Origin: Streptomyces sp. CB02009 | GTDB taxonomy: Bacteria > Actinomycetota > Actinomycetes > Streptomycetales > Streptomycetaceae | DNA: 64,000 nucleotides | Direction: 5' to 3' | Assembly (NCBI RefSeq): GCF_001905825.1 | Contig: NZ_LIVV01000011.1 | Span: forward strand, 62,001-126,000 | Shown here: positions 25,335 to 33,839 of the stretch, piece by piece | How the letters are laid out: every line of letters begins with the position of its first letter | Numbering within the stretch: position 1 is the first letter of the stretch | Position numbers and translations under genes: made by a program | The notes under the pieces: model-generated | What the model was told of the DNA's origin: nothing | What the model saw: the letters and a program-made list of their open reading frames with translations, nothing else | Database searches by the model: none

Positions 25335-26360
25335 GTGCGCAGAACTCGCCTGGCGGGAGCGCTGACAGCAGTGCTAGCCCTGGCCCTCATGGCGACCGGC
25401 TGCGGTGGCGCAGCCGGCGACGGGACCGGAAACGGAAGCGGAAGAAAGTCGTCCGCAACCGATACGTCCACCACGGCCCGCGACCGGGTCGAGCCGCTCG
25501 CCGACCCGGTCGCACCCCGGCTCCCCGCCACCGTCCCCTCGGCCGACGGACGCACGGTCACCGTCACCTCCACCGACCGGATCGTGCCGCTCAGCGGCTC
25601 CCTCAGCGAGATCGTCTTCACCCTCGGCCTCGGCCCGAAGGTCGTCGCCCGGGACATCACCGCCACCTTCGAACAGGCCGCGAAGCTCCCGGTGGTGACC
25701 CGCGCCCACGACGTCTCCGCCGAGAGCGTGCTCTCGCTGCGGCCCACCGTCGTCCTCGCCGAGGGCACCACGGGACCGGCCGAGGCCATCGCGCAGATCC
25801 GGGACGCGGGCATCCCGCTCGTCGTCGTGAAGCCCGCGAAGGCACTCTCCGACGTCGGCACGCGGATCGACGCGGTCGCCGCCGCCCTGGGCGTACCGGA
25901 CTCCGGCACGGCGCTCAGGAAGCGCACCCAGGAGCGGATCGACGCGGTACGGAAGGGCATTCCCGCCCGCGCGGAGAAGCCCCGGGTGGCCTTCCTCTAC
26001 GTCCGCGGCACGGCCGCCGTCTATCTGCTCGGCGGCGCCGAGTCCGGCGCGAGCTCGCTCCTGGAGGCCGCGGGGGCGATCGACGCGGGCAAGGAGTCCG
26101 GTCTCACCAAGGACTTCACCCCGATCACCAGCGAAGCCCTGGCGAAGGCCGCCCCCGACGCGATCCTCGTCATGAGCAAGGGACTCACCTCCGTCGGCGG
26201 GATCGACGGCCTGGTGAAGGTCCCCGGCGTCGCCGAGACCCCGGCCGGCGCCGACCGCCGGGTCGTCACCGTCGACGACGGCGTCCTCCTCAACTACGGC
26301 CCGCGCACCGACCAGGTCCTGACCTCCCTGGTCGGCCAGTTGTACGGGGAGAAGAAGTGA
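25335..26360 (+). CDS. hmuT: Heme ABC transporter substrate-binding lipoprotein
   Basis: A 341-residue lipoprotein with lipobox LMATGC (Cys23) and a Thr/Ser/Gly linker. The fold is the type III (BtuF/HmuT-like) binding protein: RIVPLSGSLSEIVFTLGLGPKVVARD at about 82-107, LRPTVVLAEGTTGPAEAIAQI, and the C-terminal lobe AEKPRVAFLYVRGTAAVYLLGG and YGPRTDQVLTSL. The start is GTG at 25335, giving a standard basic signal peptide. It begins the hmuTUV operon: its stop overlaps the permease GTG by four bases. Heme is assigned from family resemblance and from the HtaA and heme oxygenase neighbours. Confidence 0.93.
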   Translation: MRRTRLAGALTAVLALALMATGCGGAAGDGTGNGSGRKSSATDTSTTARDRVEPLADPVAPRLPATVPSADGRTVTVTSTDRIVPLSGSLSEIVFTLGLGPKVVARDITATFEQAAKLPVVTRAHDVSAESVLSLRPTVVLAEGTTGPAEAIAQIRDAGIPLVVVKPAKALSDVGTRIDAVAAALGVPDSGTALRKRTQERIDAVRKGIPARAEKPRVAFLYVRGTAAVYLLGGAESGASSLLEAAGAIDAGKESGLTKDFTPITSEALAKAAPDAILVMSKGLTSVGGIDGLVKVPGVAETPAGADRRVVTVDDGVLLNYGPRTDQVLTSLVGQLYGEKK

Positions 26361-27454
26361 CGGCGCTCCAGGAGACCCCGCCGGCCCTCGGCAAGGACCT
26401 GCCGCCGCAGGCGCCTCCCGCCGCCCGGCCGCGCACCGCCGCCCTCCTCACCGGCGGCCTCCTCGCCGTCCTGCTCCTCCTCGCCCTGCTCTCCGCCGGG
26501 ATCGGGGCGTACGAGATCCCGCTCGGCGACGTCCTCGCCTCCGTGCAGCACCGGATCGGGCTCGGCGGACACGGCCTCGACCGCACGGCCGAGAGCGTCC
26601 TGTGGAACATCCGGCTCCCCCGGGTCGTCCTCGCCGTCCTCGTCGGCGCCTCGCTCGGCTGCGCGGGCGCCCTCATGCAGGGCGTGTTCGGCAACCCGCT
26701 CGCCGAGCCCGGCGTCATCGGCATCTCGGCGGGCGCGGCCGTCGGCGCGGTCGGCGCCATCGCCCTCGGCCTCACCTTCCTCGGCAACTGGACGGTGACG
26801 GTCTGCGCGTTCGTCGCCGGCCTCGCCACCGTGCTCCTCGTGTACGCGATGTCCCGCTCCGGCGGCCGTACGGAGGTGGTGACGCTGATCCTCACCGGGA
26901 TCGCGGTGAACGCCTTCGCGGGCGCGCTCATCGGCCTGTTCATCTTCTTCGCCGACAACGCCCAGGTCACCCAGATCACCTTCTGGCAGCTCGGCTCGCT
27001 CGCCCAGGCCACCTGGCCGAAGGTCCTCGCCGTGCTGCCGTGCGCGCTCGCCGGCCTCGTCGTCGCCCCCTTCTACGCCCGCAGGCTCGACCTGCTCGCC
27101 CTCGGCGAGCGGCCCGCCCGCCATCTCGGCGTGGACGTGGAGCGGCTGCGGATCGCCCTCGTGCTCGTGGTGGCGCTGCTGACGGCGGCCGCCGTCGCGG
27201 TGGCCGGGATCATCACCTTCGTCGGGCTGCTCGTCCCGCATCTGCTGCGGATGGCGAACGGCCCGGGCCACCGCTTCCTGGTGCCGGGCAGCGCACTCGG
27301 CGGCGCGGTCGTCCTCACGGCCGGCGACCTCGCGGCCCGTACCCTCGCGGCCCCGGCCGAGCTTCCCCTGGGCGTCCTCACCGCCCTCCTCGGCAGCCCG
27401 TTCTTCTTCTGGCTGCTGCGCAGGACCCGTCGCAGGCAAGGTGGTTGGGCATGA
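26357..27454 (+). CDS. hmuU: Heme ABC transporter permease, FecCD family
   Basis: A 365-residue permease with about ten helices. The family start IRLPRVVLAVLVGASLGCAGALMQGVF, the EPGVIGISAGAAVGAV loop, and the late GIITFVGLLVPHLLRM helix are the FecCD hallmarks. The GTG at 26357 sits in GTGA, overlapping the hmuT stop, and the first 25 residues are a Pro-rich cytoplasmic leader before helix 1. It forms the membrane channel with HmuV below. The longer in-frame reading from 25328 runs through hmuT and is not real. Confidence 0.94.
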   Translation: MTALQETPPALGKDLPPQAPPAARPRTAALLTGGLLAVLLLLALLSAGIGAYEIPLGDVLASVQHRIGLGGHGLDRTAESVLWNIRLPRVVLAVLVGASLGCAGALMQGVFGNPLAEPGVIGISAGAAVGAVGAIALGLTFLGNWTVTVCAFVAGLATVLLVYAMSRSGGRTEVVTLILTGIAVNAFAGALIGLFIFFADNAQVTQITFWQLGSLAQATWPKVLAVLPCALAGLVVAPFYARRLDLLALGERPARHLGVDVERLRIALVLVVALLTAAAVAVAGIITFVGLLVPHLLRMANGPGHRFLVPGSALGGAVVLTAGDLAARTLAAPAELPLGVLTALLGSPFFFWLLRRTRRRQGGWA

Positions 27455-28350
27455 CATCGGTACGTCTCCGGGGGCTGCTCCCCGCACTCGCGCAGCGGCG
27501 CACCCGCGTCCTGCCCGCCGCCGCCGCTCCGGGCGGGACGGTCGCCGAGGCCGTCGGCGTACGGGTCGAACGCGCCGGCCGGGCCGTGCTGGACGACGTC
27601 GGCATCGAGGTGCGGGCCGGAGAGGTCCTCGCCCTGGTGGGGCCCAACGGGGCCGGCAAGTCGACCCTGCTCGCCGCGCTCGCCGCCGATCTCGTACCGA
27701 GCGCCGGAGAGGTACGGATCGAGGGCCGGCCGGCGGCCGCCTGGACGCCCGGCGAACTCGCCCTGCGGCGGGCGGTGCTGCCGCAGGACGCCGCGCTCTC
27801 CTTCCCCTTCGCCGTCGGCGACGTGGTGCGGATGGGCCGGGCCCCGTGGGCCGGGACCGAGCGCGAGGACGAGGACGAGGCGGCGGTCGCCGGGGCGATG
27901 GCGGCCACCGAGGTCGAGGCCTTCGCCGGGCGCCCCTTCTCGGCGCTGTCGGGCGGCGAGCGGGCCCGGGTCGCGCTGGCCCGGGTGCTGGCCCAGCGGA
28001 CCGGCCTCCTGCTGCTCGACGAACCGACGGCCGCGCTCGACCTGCGCCACCAGGAACTGGTCCTGCGGGTCTGCCGGGAGCGGGCGGCGGCCGGGGACGC
28101 CGTGGTGGTCGTGCTGCACGACCTCGGGCTCGCGGCGGCCCACGCGGACCGGGTCGCGGTGCTGCACGACGGACGGATCGCGGCGGAGGGGCCGCCGTCG
28201 GAGGTCTTCGGCGAGGAGTTGCTGAGCCGGGTCTACCGGCAGCCCGTGGAGGTCTTCCCGCACCCGCGGACCGGGGTCCCGCTCGTCGTGCCGAAGCGCG
28301 CCCACGCCACCACGCGACGAACAGCGAATCGGACAATTCGACACTCTTGA
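27451..28350 (+). CDS. hmuV: Heme ABC transporter ATP-binding protein
   Basis: A 299-residue ATPase energising heme import. Walker A is GPNGAGKSTLLAAL, the Q-loop is RRAVLPQDAALSFPF, the signature is ALSGGERARVALARVLAQ, Walker B is GLLLLDEPTAALDLRH, and the switch His is in VVVLHDLGLAAAHADRV. The Q-loop segment with SFPFAVGDVVRMGRAPW is typical of HmuV hemin importers. The ATG at 27451 overlaps the permease stop (ATGA). The first 35 residues and the last 40 are less conserved tails. A small hairpin and the efeO iron boxes follow. Confidence 0.94.
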   Translation: MTSVRLRGLLPALAQRRTRVLPAAAAPGGTVAEAVGVRVERAGRAVLDDVGIEVRAGEVLALVGPNGAGKSTLLAALAADLVPSAGEVRIEGRPAAAWTPGELALRRAVLPQDAALSFPFAVGDVVRMGRAPWAGTEREDEDEAAVAGAMAATEVEAFAGRPFSALSGGERARVALARVLAQRTGLLLLDEPTAALDLRHQELVLRVCRERAAAGDAVVVVLHDLGLAAAHADRVAVLHDGRIAAEGPPSEVFGEELLSRVYRQPVEVFPHPRTGVPLVVPKRAHATTRRTANRTIRHS

Positions 28351-28403
28351 CCGGCCCTTGACCACTCCATGAGAACCCCATGAAGCCCCTGTGATCCCGC
28401 CGT

Positions 28404-28419
28404 GTCCGGTCCGCCGGAC
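28404..28419 (+). terminator. Small hairpin downstream of hmuV
   Basis: GTCCGG pairs with CCGGAC around a four-base loop, 54 bases after the hmuV stop. It is a weak terminator candidate. Confidence 0.4.
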
Positions 28420-28453
28420 CTGAGAGCTGAATCACTGGACGACCGGGTATGGC

Positions 28454-28487
28454 TGAGGTAAGCCTCGGTTAAGTTAGGTCCGCCTCA
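28454..28487. promoter_or_regulatory. Two overlapping iron boxes upstream of efeO
   Basis: Box 1 (28454-28472, TGAGGTAAGCCTCGGTTAA) and box 2 (28469-28487, read on the minus strand as TGAGGCGGACCTAACTTAA) overlap by four bases. By hand they match the consensus at 13 and 14 of 19 positions. DtxR-family dimers bind such overlapping sites in pairs. The boxes end 29 bases before the efeO ATG. Confidence 0.75.
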
Positions 28488-28516
28488 GTCCCCGTCCCCG
28501 TGTTTCTGGAGTCTCC

Positions 28517-29671
28517 ATGCGAGCCGTTCGCCTCTCCGTCGTCACCGCCGCCGCGACCGCGGCGGCCCTGGCCGCCGTCACGGGCTGCACCGAGAAGAGC
28601 GACGCGAAGGCGGACGACGGCACGATCACCGTGGTCGCCAAGGACGACTCCTGCGAGGTCTCCAAGAAGGACTTCCCGGCGGGCCACGTGCAGCTGTCCG
28701 TCGAGAACCGCGGCTCCAAGGTCACCGAGGTCTACGTCCTCTACCCCGACGACCGCATCGTCACGGAGCGCGAGAACATCGGCCCCGGCACCAAGGCCAG
28801 TCTGACCGCCGAGATCAAGGCCGGCGACTACGAGATCGCCTGCAAGCCCGGCATGGTCGGCGACGGCATCCGGCAGCAGGTCAAGGCCACCGGCGGCGCC
28901 GCCGCCGTCAAGCGCTCCCCCGAGATGGACGCCGCAGTCGCCGCCTACCGCCAGTACGTCCAGGCACAGGCCGACGCGACCCTGCCCAAGGTCAAGGTCT
29001 TCACCGACGCCGTCCGCGCCGGGGACGTCGAGGCCGCGAAGAAGGCCTACGCCGAGTCCCGCATCGGCTGGGAGCGCACCGAGCCGGTCGCCGAGTCCTT
29101 CGGCGACATCGACCCCAAGGTCGACGTCCGCGAGGACGGCCTGGAGGACGGCCAGGACCCGGCCAAGGACTGGACCGGCTGGCACCGCCTGGAGAAGGCC
29201 CTCTGGCAGGACAAGAAGATCGGTGAGCGCGAGAAGCAGCTCGCCGACCTCCTCGACAAGGACCTCGCGGACTGGGTGAAGCGGGTCGGCAAGGCCGAGA
29301 TCACCCCCACCTCGATGGCCAACGGCGCCAAGGAGCTCCTCGACGAGGTCGCCACCGGCAAGGTCACCGGCGAGGAGGAGCGCTACTCCCACACCGACCT
29401 CGTCGACTTCAAGGCCAACGTCGAGGGCGCGCAGAAGTCCTTCGACCTGCTCAAGCCGGTCGCCACCAAGAACGACCCGAAGCTCGTCGCCGACCTGGAG
29501 AAGCGGTTCGCCGCCCTGAACACGCTCCTCGACAAGTACCGCACCGACAAGAACAGCTACGTCTTCACCTCCTACGAGAAGGTCGGCAAGCCCGAGCGCA
29601 AGGAGCTGTCGGACGGCGTCAACGCGCTCGCCGAGCCGCTCTCCAAGCTCTCCGCCGCCGTCGTCAAGTAA
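28517..29671 (+). CDS. efeO: Iron uptake lipoprotein EfeO (cupredoxin plus M75 peptidase-like domain)
   Basis: A 384-residue lipoprotein (lipobox AAVTGC, Cys24). The N-terminal cupredoxin-like domain (about 37-130: ITVVAKDDSCEVSKKDFPAG, YEIACKPGM) is followed by the M75 imelysin-type domain with the metal motif HRLE (His223 to Glu226 in WTGWHRLEKALW). EfeO is the extracytoplasmic iron-binding part of the EfeUOB ferrous/ferric importer. The ATG at 28517 lies just after the paired iron boxes. efeB follows after 28 bases and efeU after that, one operon in the order O-B-U. Confidence 0.95.
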   Translation: MRAVRLSVVTAAATAAALAAVTGCTEKSDAKADDGTITVVAKDDSCEVSKKDFPAGHVQLSVENRGSKVTEVYVLYPDDRIVTERENIGPGTKASLTAEIKAGDYEIACKPGMVGDGIRQQVKATGGAAAVKRSPEMDAAVAAYRQYVQAQADATLPKVKVFTDAVRAGDVEAAKKAYAESRIGWERTEPVAESFGDIDPKVDVREDGLEDGQDPAKDWTGWHRLEKALWQDKKIGEREKQLADLLDKDLADWVKRVGKAEITPTSMANGAKELLDEVATGKVTGEEERYSHTDLVDFKANVEGAQKSFDLLKPVATKNDPKLVADLEKRFAALNTLLDKYRTDKNSYVFTSYEKVGKPERKELSDGVNALAEPLSKLSAAVVK

Positions 29672-29699
29672 CCGGCAGAGAGAGCGGGGAGGCGCGGAC

Positions 29700-30983
29700 G
29701 TGTCCGAGGAGACCCAGGAAGACCGGGAGACGCAGGCGGCCCGGGCCGCCGCGCCCTCCCGCCGCACCGTCATCGCCGCGGGCGGTGCCGGGCTCGCGCT
29801 CGGTGCCGCCGCGGCGGGCGGCGCCGCCGCCCTGCTGGCCCGGGACGGGGACACCCCGGTACCGGTCGCCGACAGCGGCGCGGCCGTGCCGTTCCACGGC
29901 CCGCACCAGGCCGGCATCGCCACCGCCGTCCAGGACCGGCTGCACTTCGCGGCCTTCGACGTGACGACGACCGACCGCGCCGAACTGGTCCAGCTCCTCA
30001 AGGACTGGACGCGGGCGGCCGAGCGCATGACCGCGGGCGCCGAGGTCGGCGAGGGCGCGTACGGCGGCCTCCCGGAGGCGCCGCCGGACGACACCGGAGA
30101 GGCCCTCGGCCTCAAGCCCTCGCGCCTCACCCTCACGATCGGCTTCGGCCCCACGCTCTTCGACGGGCGCTTCGGGCTGAAGGACAAGCAGCCCGGGGCC
30201 TTGGTGGACCTTCCCAAGTTCCCGGGCGACAACCTGGATCCGGCGCGCAGCGGCGGCGACCTCTGCGTCCAGGCGTGCGCCGACGACCCGCAGGTCGCCG
30301 TGCACGCCATCCGGAACCTGGCACGGATCGGCTTCGGCAAGGTCGCGGTGCGCTGGTCACAACTGGGCTTCGGCAAGACGTCCTCGACGACCCCGGACGC
30401 CCAGACCCCCCGCAACCTCTTCGGCTTCAAGGACGGCACCCGCAACATCGCCGGCACCGAGACCGAACGGCTCGCGCGGCACGTCTGGGTCTCCGGCAAG
30501 GACGCGGAGGGTCCCGCCGCCTGGATGGACGGCGGCTCGTACCTCGTCGCCCGCCGCATCCGGATGAACGTCGAGACCTGGGACCGCACCCCGCTCGCCG
30601 AGCAGGAGGACATCTTCGGCCGCGACAAGCGCGAGGGCGCGCCCGTCGGCAAGGCCAAGGAGCACGACGAGCCGTTCCTGAAGGCGATGAAGCCGGACTC
30701 CCACGTCCGGCTCGCCCACCCGGACACCAACGCCGGGGCGACCATCCTGCGCCGCGGCTACTCCTTCACCGACGGCACGGACGGCCTCGGCCGCCTGGAG
30801 GCCGGGCTGTTCTTCCTCGCGTACCAGAAGGACGTGCGGACCGGCTTCATCCCGGTGCAGACCTCCCTGTCCCGGGCCGACGCCCTCAACGAGTACATCC
30901 AGCACGTGGGTTCGGCGCTGTTCGCGATCCCGCCGGGCGTCCGGGACAAGGGCGACTGGTGGGGCCGGGCGCTGTTCTCGTGA
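29700..30983 (+). CDS. efeB: Dyp-type heme peroxidase/deferrochelatase EfeB
   Basis: A 427-residue peroxidase exported folded by the Tat route: the twin-arginine motif SRRTVIAAGG is at residues 20-29, followed by an Ala/Gly-rich helix. The dye-decolourising peroxidase motif GFKDGT is near residue 242 (catalytic Asp), with the proximal His in the later DSHVRLAHPDTN region and the distal Arg in ATILRRGYSF. EfeB oxidises iron or removes it from heme for uptake through EfeU. The GTG at 29700 follows a GGGGAGG and is 28 bases after efeO. Confidence 0.95.
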   Translation: MSEETQEDRETQAARAAAPSRRTVIAAGGAGLALGAAAAGGAAALLARDGDTPVPVADSGAAVPFHGPHQAGIATAVQDRLHFAAFDVTTTDRAELVQLLKDWTRAAERMTAGAEVGEGAYGGLPEAPPDDTGEALGLKPSRLTLTIGFGPTLFDGRFGLKDKQPGALVDLPKFPGDNLDPARSGGDLCVQACADDPQVAVHAIRNLARIGFGKVAVRWSQLGFGKTSSTTPDAQTPRNLFGFKDGTRNIAGTETERLARHVWVSGKDAEGPAAWMDGGSYLVARRIRMNVETWDRTPLAEQEDIFGRDKREGAPVGKAKEHDEPFLKAMKPDSHVRLAHPDTNAGATILRRGYSFTDGTDGLGRLEAGLFFLAYQKDVRTGFIPVQTSLSRADALNEYIQHVGSALFAIPPGVRDKGDWWGRALFS

Positions 30984-31013
30984 CACTCCACGCAACCCCG
31001 GGAGGGAACCGGC

Positions 31014-31895
31014 GTGTTCGGTAACTATCTGATCGGCCTGCGCGAGGGCCTCGAAGCAAGCCTGGTCGTCTGCATCCTCATCGCCTATCTGGTCAAGACC
31101 GGCCGGCGGGACGCGCTGAAGCCGATCTGGATCGGCATCGGCGTGGCCGTCGCGGTGGCCCTGGCCTTCGGCGCCGGCCTCGAATTCGGCTCCCAGGAGC
31201 TGACCTTCGAGGCGCAGGAGCTGCTCGGCGGCTCGCTCTCGATCGTCGCCGTCGTCCTGGTGACCTGGATGGTCTTCTGGATGCGGCGCACCGCGCGGCA
31301 CCTCAAGGCCGAGCTGCACGGCAAGCTGGACGCGGCGCTGCAGATGGGCACGGGCGCGCTGGTCGCCACCGCGTTCCTCGCGGTGGGCCGCGAGGGCCTG
31401 GAGACGGCGCTGTTCGTGTGGGCGTCGGTCCGGGCCTCCTCGGACGGCACGTTCGCCCCGCTGGCCGGTGTCCTGCTCGGCCTCCTCACGGCGGTGCTCC
31501 TCGGCTGGCTGTTCTACCGCGGGGCGCTGAGGATCAACCTGGCCAGGTTCTTCACCTGGACCGGCGGGATGCTGGTCGTGGTGGCGGCGGGCGTCCTCGC
31601 GTACGGCGTGCACGACCTCCAGGAGGCCCGCTTCCTCGACGGCCTCGCGAACAAGGCCTTCGACATCTCGGCGACCATCCCGCCGGACAGCTGGTACGGC
31701 ACGCTCCTCAAGGGCGTGTTCAACTTCCAGCCGAACCCGACGGTCCTTCAGGTCACGGTGTGGACGCTGTATCTGGTCCCGACGCTCGCGCTGTTCCTGG
31801 CCCCGATAGGGTCGGGTCCGTCCACGCGGGTGAAGAAGCAGAAGGCGACCGATGAGCAGGCTGACGCTGAGGCGAGCGCCGGGACGACCGCTTGA
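31014..31895 (+). CDS. efeU: Iron permease EfeU (FTR1 family)
   Basis: A 293-residue, seven-helix permease carrying iron across the membrane. The two Arg-Glu-Gly-Leu-Glu motifs that define the family are present: LREGLEASLVVC near residue 8 and GREGLETALFVW near residue 125. The start is GTG at 31014 with GGGAGG upstream. The charged tail after the last helix (TRVKKQKATDEQADAEAS) is overlapped for 44 bases by the next gene in another frame. With EfeO and EfeB it forms the complete EfeUOB system. Confidence 0.95.
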   Translation: MFGNYLIGLREGLEASLVVCILIAYLVKTGRRDALKPIWIGIGVAVAVALAFGAGLEFGSQELTFEAQELLGGSLSIVAVVLVTWMVFWMRRTARHLKAELHGKLDAALQMGTGALVATAFLAVGREGLETALFVWASVRASSDGTFAPLAGVLLGLLTAVLLGWLFYRGALRINLARFFTWTGGMLVVVAAGVLAYGVHDLQEARFLDGLANKAFDISATIPPDSWYGTLLKGVFNFQPNPTVLQVTVWTLYLVPTLALFLAPIGSGPSTRVKKQKATDEQADAEASAGTTA

Positions 31896-32928
31896 GCGGC
31901 TGTCGGCAGGACGGTCCACGCGATCCGCGGGAGCCACGCGCCCCGCGCGACCGGTACGCCTCCTCGCGGCGGCGGCGGCCGCGACCGCCCTCGCGCTGAC
32001 GGCGAGCGGCTGCGTCACCGTGCACGGTGAGCTCGCGCTGATCCCGCCGGCCACCCAGGCCGAGGCCGCGCAGGCCCTCGCCGACTTCACCGCCGCCTAC
32101 AACAGGGCCGACAAGGCCCACGACCCGGCCCTGGACGCGAGCCGGGTCACCGGTCCGCTGGGCGAGATCAACCAGGCGGGTCTGCGCGCGCGTGCGGTGA
32201 CGTCGCCCGGCGGCAACGCGAACCACCGCCCCCTCGAACTGTCGGACGCGCGCTTCGTGCTGCCCAGGAAGGCGGGCTGGCCGCGCTGGTTCCTCGCGGA
32301 CACCGACCCGAACCTGGACACCGACGAGGGCGCCGGCGACCAGCGCTGGCTCGTCGTCTTCGTGCGCAACGGGCCCCAGCAGCTGTGGGAGGCCGCCCAT
32401 CTGGTGATCATGGGCCCGTCGCAGGTGCCCGAGTTCGCCGAGGAGGACGGGTACGCGGTGCCGGTCGCCGCGGACACCGACACGCTCGCGGTCGCGCCCG
32501 AGGACCTCGGCACGGAGTACGTCGCGTATCTGAAGGACGGGCAGCCGGGTCCGTACGCGGCGGGGCCGCACACCACGGCGCTGCGGGAGCAGCGGGAGAA
32601 GGGCGCCAAGCGCCCGGGGCTCGCGACGCAGTACCTGGACCGGGTCGCGGACCAGGGCGACTTCGCCCCGCTCGGGCTGCGGACGACGGACGGCGGCGCG
32701 TTCGTCTTCTTCGCGACGCGGTTCTTCGAGCGGCAGACGGCGGCGCCGGGCTACCGGCCCAAGGTCGACCCCGACATCAAGGCGCTGCTGACCGGCGAGG
32801 TCAAGAACACGGTCACCAAGGAGTGGGTGTCCAACCAGGCGGTCCTGGTGAAGCCGGCGGGCACCGACCGTGACGGGGTCACGATCAAGGCCCGGCTCCA
32901 GGGCGTGGTGGGCGCGCAGGGCTCGTAG
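31852..32928 (+). CDS. Putative lipoprotein translationally linked to efeU
   Basis: A 358-residue lipoprotein with a long Arg-rich n-region, a hydrophobic Ala run and lipobox LTASGC (Cys54). The mature part is a soluble domain (LADFTAAYNRADKAHDPALD, QRWLVVFVRNGPQQLWEAAHLV, GAFVFFATRFFERQTAAPGYRP) that I do not recognise beyond similar streptomycete lipoproteins. The ATG at 31852 lies 44 bases inside efeU. No later in-frame start keeps the signal peptide. The overlap suggests co-expression with iron uptake, but whether it helps import iron is unknown. Confidence 0.78.
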   Translation: MSRLTLRRAPGRPLERLSAGRSTRSAGATRPARPVRLLAAAAAATALALTASGCVTVHGELALIPPATQAEAAQALADFTAAYNRADKAHDPALDASRVTGPLGEINQAGLRARAVTSPGGNANHRPLELSDARFVLPRKAGWPRWFLADTDPNLDTDEGAGDQRWLVVFVRNGPQQLWEAAHLVIMGPSQVPEFAEEDGYAVPVAADTDTLAVAPEDLGTEYVAYLKDGQPGPYAAGPHTTALREQREKGAKRPGLATQYLDRVADQGDFAPLGLRTTDGGAFVFFATRFFERQTAAPGYRPKVDPDIKALLTGEVKNTVTKEWVSNQAVLVKPAGTDRDGVTIKARLQGVVGAQGS

Positions 32929-32933
32929 GCCCG

Positions 32934-32957
32934 GGGTCAGCGGGTCAGCGGGTCAGC
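32934..32957. repeat. Three 8-bp direct repeats at converging gene ends
   Basis: GGGTCAGC occurs three times head to tail. On the minus strand it includes the stop codon and last codons of the prim-pol gene. Confidence 0.7.
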
Positions 32958-33724
32958 GGCCAGGCGATCTCGTGGGCCGAGTGCTCGCCGTCGCTCTCCG
33001 CCTCGCGCGCGGCGACGTGGCGGGCGCAGGCGTCCTGGAGGGTCTCCAGGAGGTTCAGCGGGTCGGGCAGCGGGTGCTCGGGGCCGCGGAGCCAGGCGAC
33101 GACCGGGTGGGCGCTCTCGTCCCCGGGGAGCCGGGCGGGCGGTACGAGGACGTAGCTGCCGCGGCAGTGCCAGCGGAGCCCCGGGTGCTCGGCCATGGTC
33201 TCGGGGTGGCAGTCGAGCTCACACGGCCACCACTCGTCCTCGTCCTCGGGGGTGCCGCGGGTGGCGGTGAAGAAGAGCATCCGCCCGCTGACCGAGTCGA
33301 CGTCGACGGACTCGGCGACCGGCCCGACCTCGACGCCCTCGGCGAGGAGGCGCTCCAGGGCGGCGCGGCCGGCGGCGAGCGGTACGTCGAGGACGTCGTG
33401 GACCATGCCGGTGGCGGTGATGAAGTTCGCCTCGGGCTCGTTGCGGGCCCAGCGCTCGATCTGGGCGCGGTCGGTGGTCGACTGCGTCTGCCAGGCGAAG
33501 GAGACCGGGTGCCGGGCGGGGGTGGGACAGCCGATCCGCTCACAGGAACAGCTGTAGCCGACGGGGTACGCGGCGGGGGCGAGGGGCAGCCCGGCGGCGG
33601 CGACGGCCAGGAGCAGCGTCTCGCGGTCGTTCTCGTCGTCGGCCGCGGTGCGTTTCGGGCGCCTGCGCAGCCACTGTGCGAGTTTGCTCTCCGTGCCGCG
33701 GTAGCGGCCGATCCCGTCGCCCAT
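32945..33724 (-). CDS. Prim-pol (bifunctional DNA primase/polymerase N-terminal) domain protein
   Basis: A 259-residue stand-alone domain of the type annotated as bifunctional DNA primase/polymerase in actinobacteria. Recognisable segments are AAAGLPLAPAAYPVG, a Cys cluster CSCERIGCPTPARHP, TDRAQIERWARNEPEANFITATG, and FDVLDVPLAAGRAALERL-like text. The usual catalytic DxD is weak (VDVDSV; LDVP). No helicase or phage gene accompanies it, and similar stand-alone genes are ordinary in Streptomyces chromosomes. ATG at 33724. Function is unproven, and it may be a degenerate, non-enzymatic derivative. Confidence 0.75.
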   Translation of the reverse strand: MGDGIGRYRGTESKLAQWLRRRPKRTAADDENDRETLLLAVAAAGLPLAPAAYPVGYSCSCERIGCPTPARHPVSFAWQTQSTTDRAQIERWARNEPEANFITATGMVHDVLDVPLAAGRAALERLLAEGVEVGPVAESVDVDSVSGRMLFFTATRGTPEDEDEWWPCELDCHPETMAEHPGLRWHCRGSYVLVPPARLPGDESAHPVVAWLRGPEHPLPDPLNLLETLQDACARHVAAREAESDGEHSAHEIAWPLTR

Positions 33725-33839
33725 CTATCCCCTCACACCTCATGCTCGCCCGTTCGGCTCTGCCCATGGTCCCACCATCCTGCGCCCTGGGTGACCGGAG
33801 TGCGGAACCGGGGTCGGGAACCGGTGTGCGACGGGTGTG

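Noticed and set aside
25328-26356. Upstream extension of the hmuU reading frame
   Set aside because: It overlaps all of hmuT in a different frame. The GTGA overlap at 26357 gives a normal permease length.
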